Shown here in pieces: positions 63,088-64,000 of a stretch of 64,000 nucleotides of DNA. A program made the translations under genes and the position numbers. The DNA comes from DSYU01 sp963827605. Lineage in GTDB: Bacteria > Chloroflexota > Anaerolineae > Anaerolineales > Anaerolineaceae. Location of the stretch: NCBI GenBank assembly GCA_963827605.1, contig CAWHBK010000001.1, forward strand, positions 1,178,001 to 1,242,000. The letters run 5' to 3'. Each line of letters begins with the position of its first letter. Position 1 is the stretch's first letter. Under the pieces are notes generated by a model. It worked only from the letters and a program-made list of their open reading frames with translations, ran no database searches and was not told the origin of the DNA.

Positions 63088-64000
63088 CCACGCACACTGC
63101 TGTACCTGCGCAGGATTTGGTTCTACCGGATGCGCCGCGCATTTTGGGGCTGCGCTTCCGCAACTTTCGAGGCGAAAGCGACTTTCCGGGGATGCTCGAA
63201 ATAATCTATTCTACCCGCGCGCCGGACCATGAAGAGCGCGCGGATACGCTACAGGATGTGGCCCACAACTACAGCCACCTGACCAACTGCAACCCCTACC
63301 AGGATCTGCTGATCGCCGAGGTGGATGGCCAGATGGTCGCCTACAGCCGGGTTACCTGGTGGGTTGAAAAGTCCACGGGCAACCGCATTTACCAATCGTT
63401 TGGCTTTATCCGCCCTGAATGGCGGCGGAAGGGGCTGGGGCGGGCCATGCTGCACCACAACCAGCGCCGCCTGCGGGAAATCGCGGCCGGCCCGGCGGAT
63501 GAAAATGGGACGATCGAAACGGCGCGATTTTTCGACTCTTTCGCGACCAACTTCCAGGAAGGCAACCAGGCCTTGCTGAAAAGTGAGGGCTACACACCCG
63601 CGCGTTACGGCTTTATGATGCTGCGGGCCAACCTGGAAAACGTTCCCGACCTGCCGCTGCCACCTGGGCTGGAAGTCCGGCCGGTTCGCCCGGAGCAGTA
63701 CCGCATGATCTGGGAGGCTTCCGCAGAAGCCTTCCGCGACCATTGGGGCTACGTTGAACCACAGGAAGAAGATTACCAGGGCTGGCTGGGTGGTAAAGAG
63801 TTCCAGCCGGAACTGTGGCAAGTAGCCTGGGACGGAGATCAAGTGGCCGGGATGATTTTGAATTATATCGATCCCGATGAGAATAAAACCTACCAGCGCA
63901 AACGCGGCTGGACCGAAAATATCTGCGTGCGGCGGCCATGGCGGCGGAAGGGTTTGGCGCGGGCACTGCTGGCGCGCAGCATCAAAATGCACCGCGACCT
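63084..64000 (+). CDS. two-domain GNAT acetyltransferase (3' end outside window)
   Basis: Open from ATG 63084 to the window edge (at least 305 residues). It is a paralogue of the gene before it: first domain YQSFGFIRPEWRRKGLGRAMLHH, second domain with AFRDHWGYVEPQEEDYQ and NICVRRPWRRKGLARALLA. The start overlaps the preceding stop by ATGA. The fourth acetyltransferase in a row, it extends the ABC/GNAT cluster beyond the window. Confidence 0.85.
   Translation, partial: MTTHTAVPAQDLVLPDAPRILGLRFRNFRGESDFPGMLEIIYSTRAPDHEERADTLQDVAHNYSHLTNCNPYQDLLIAEVDGQMVAYSRVTWWVEKSTGNRIYQSFGFIRPEWRRKGLGRAMLHHNQRRLREIAAGPADENGTIETARFFDSFATNFQEGNQALLKSEGYTPARYGFMMLRANLENVPDLPLPPGLEVRPVRPEQYRMIWEASAEAFRDHWGYVEPQEEDYQGWLGGKEFQPELWQVAWDGDQVAGMILNYIDPDENKTYQRKRGWTENICVRRPWRRKGLARALLARSIKMHRD

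Overview
The window is a GC-rich bacterial chromosome segment that reads most like a member of the Chloroflexota, probably Anaerolineae. This is an inference from its mixture of genes: paired GH94-type phosphorylases, a ClpC-type unfoldase, MsrPQ, a SWIM/MoxR/VWA module, bacterial RIO kinase, cytochrome c lipoprotein, and many Pro/Thr-rich lipoprotein linkers. There is no rRNA, tRNA, CRISPR array, phage or recognisable transposase. Sequence alone cannot fix the genus.

Layout. 1-480: gene-free, with a dispersed repeat and a MITE-like hairpin insertion. 0.5-7.6 kb: two GH94-family phosphorylase-like genes and a PfkB sugar kinase, suggesting phosphorolytic glucan or oligosaccharide use. 7.6-11.9 kb (minus strand): phosphonate-type ABC importer phnD-phnC-phnE-phnE with an attenuating hairpin after phnD. 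12-15.7 kb: cytochrome c lipoprotein, pdxS-pdxT (PLP synthase) and an MFS carrier. 15.9-22.3 kb: cell-envelope proteins, a mannose-6-phosphate isomerase-like cupin, and an M4 metalloprotease followed by its emfourin-type inhibitor. 22.6-28 kb: a glycosyltransferase, then an ECF sigma factor / zinc-finger anti-sigma / ABC-2 transporter operon on the minus strand. 28.1-31.3 kb: a strong promoter and tiny leader ORF ahead of a RIO kinase and an ABC exporter. 31.4-39.4 kb: five co-directional genes (SWIM zinc finger, DUF5691, MoxR ATPase, DUF5682, VWA), the best candidate for a functionally undescribed system. 39.4-48.7 kb: HypE-like protein, YvlD-like membrane protein, a thioredoxin/MsrP/MsrQ/two-component cluster, a DHA2 drug exporter and an acetyltransferase. 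48.9-56.2 kb: clpC, a cNMP-binding membrane protein, def, recF and rsmG. 56.2-56.8 kb: more copies of the dispersed repeat. 57-58.4 kb: a helix-hairpin-helix membrane protein and an SH3b membrane protein. 58.5-64 kb: a small peptide-sized ORF between a promoter and tandem terminators, then an ABC transporter whose ATPase and permease genes are interleaved with four GNAT acetyltransferase genes; the last runs off the window.

A caution applies to the whole window: at least eleven genes are broken by single-base indels, mostly +1 insertions and densest between 2.5 and 15 kb. Wherever the frame is restored, family motifs are intact. That pattern fits sequencing or assembly error, or very recent mutation, better than old pseudogenes. 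Broken genes are therefore listed as single CDS spans with the frameshift positions stated.
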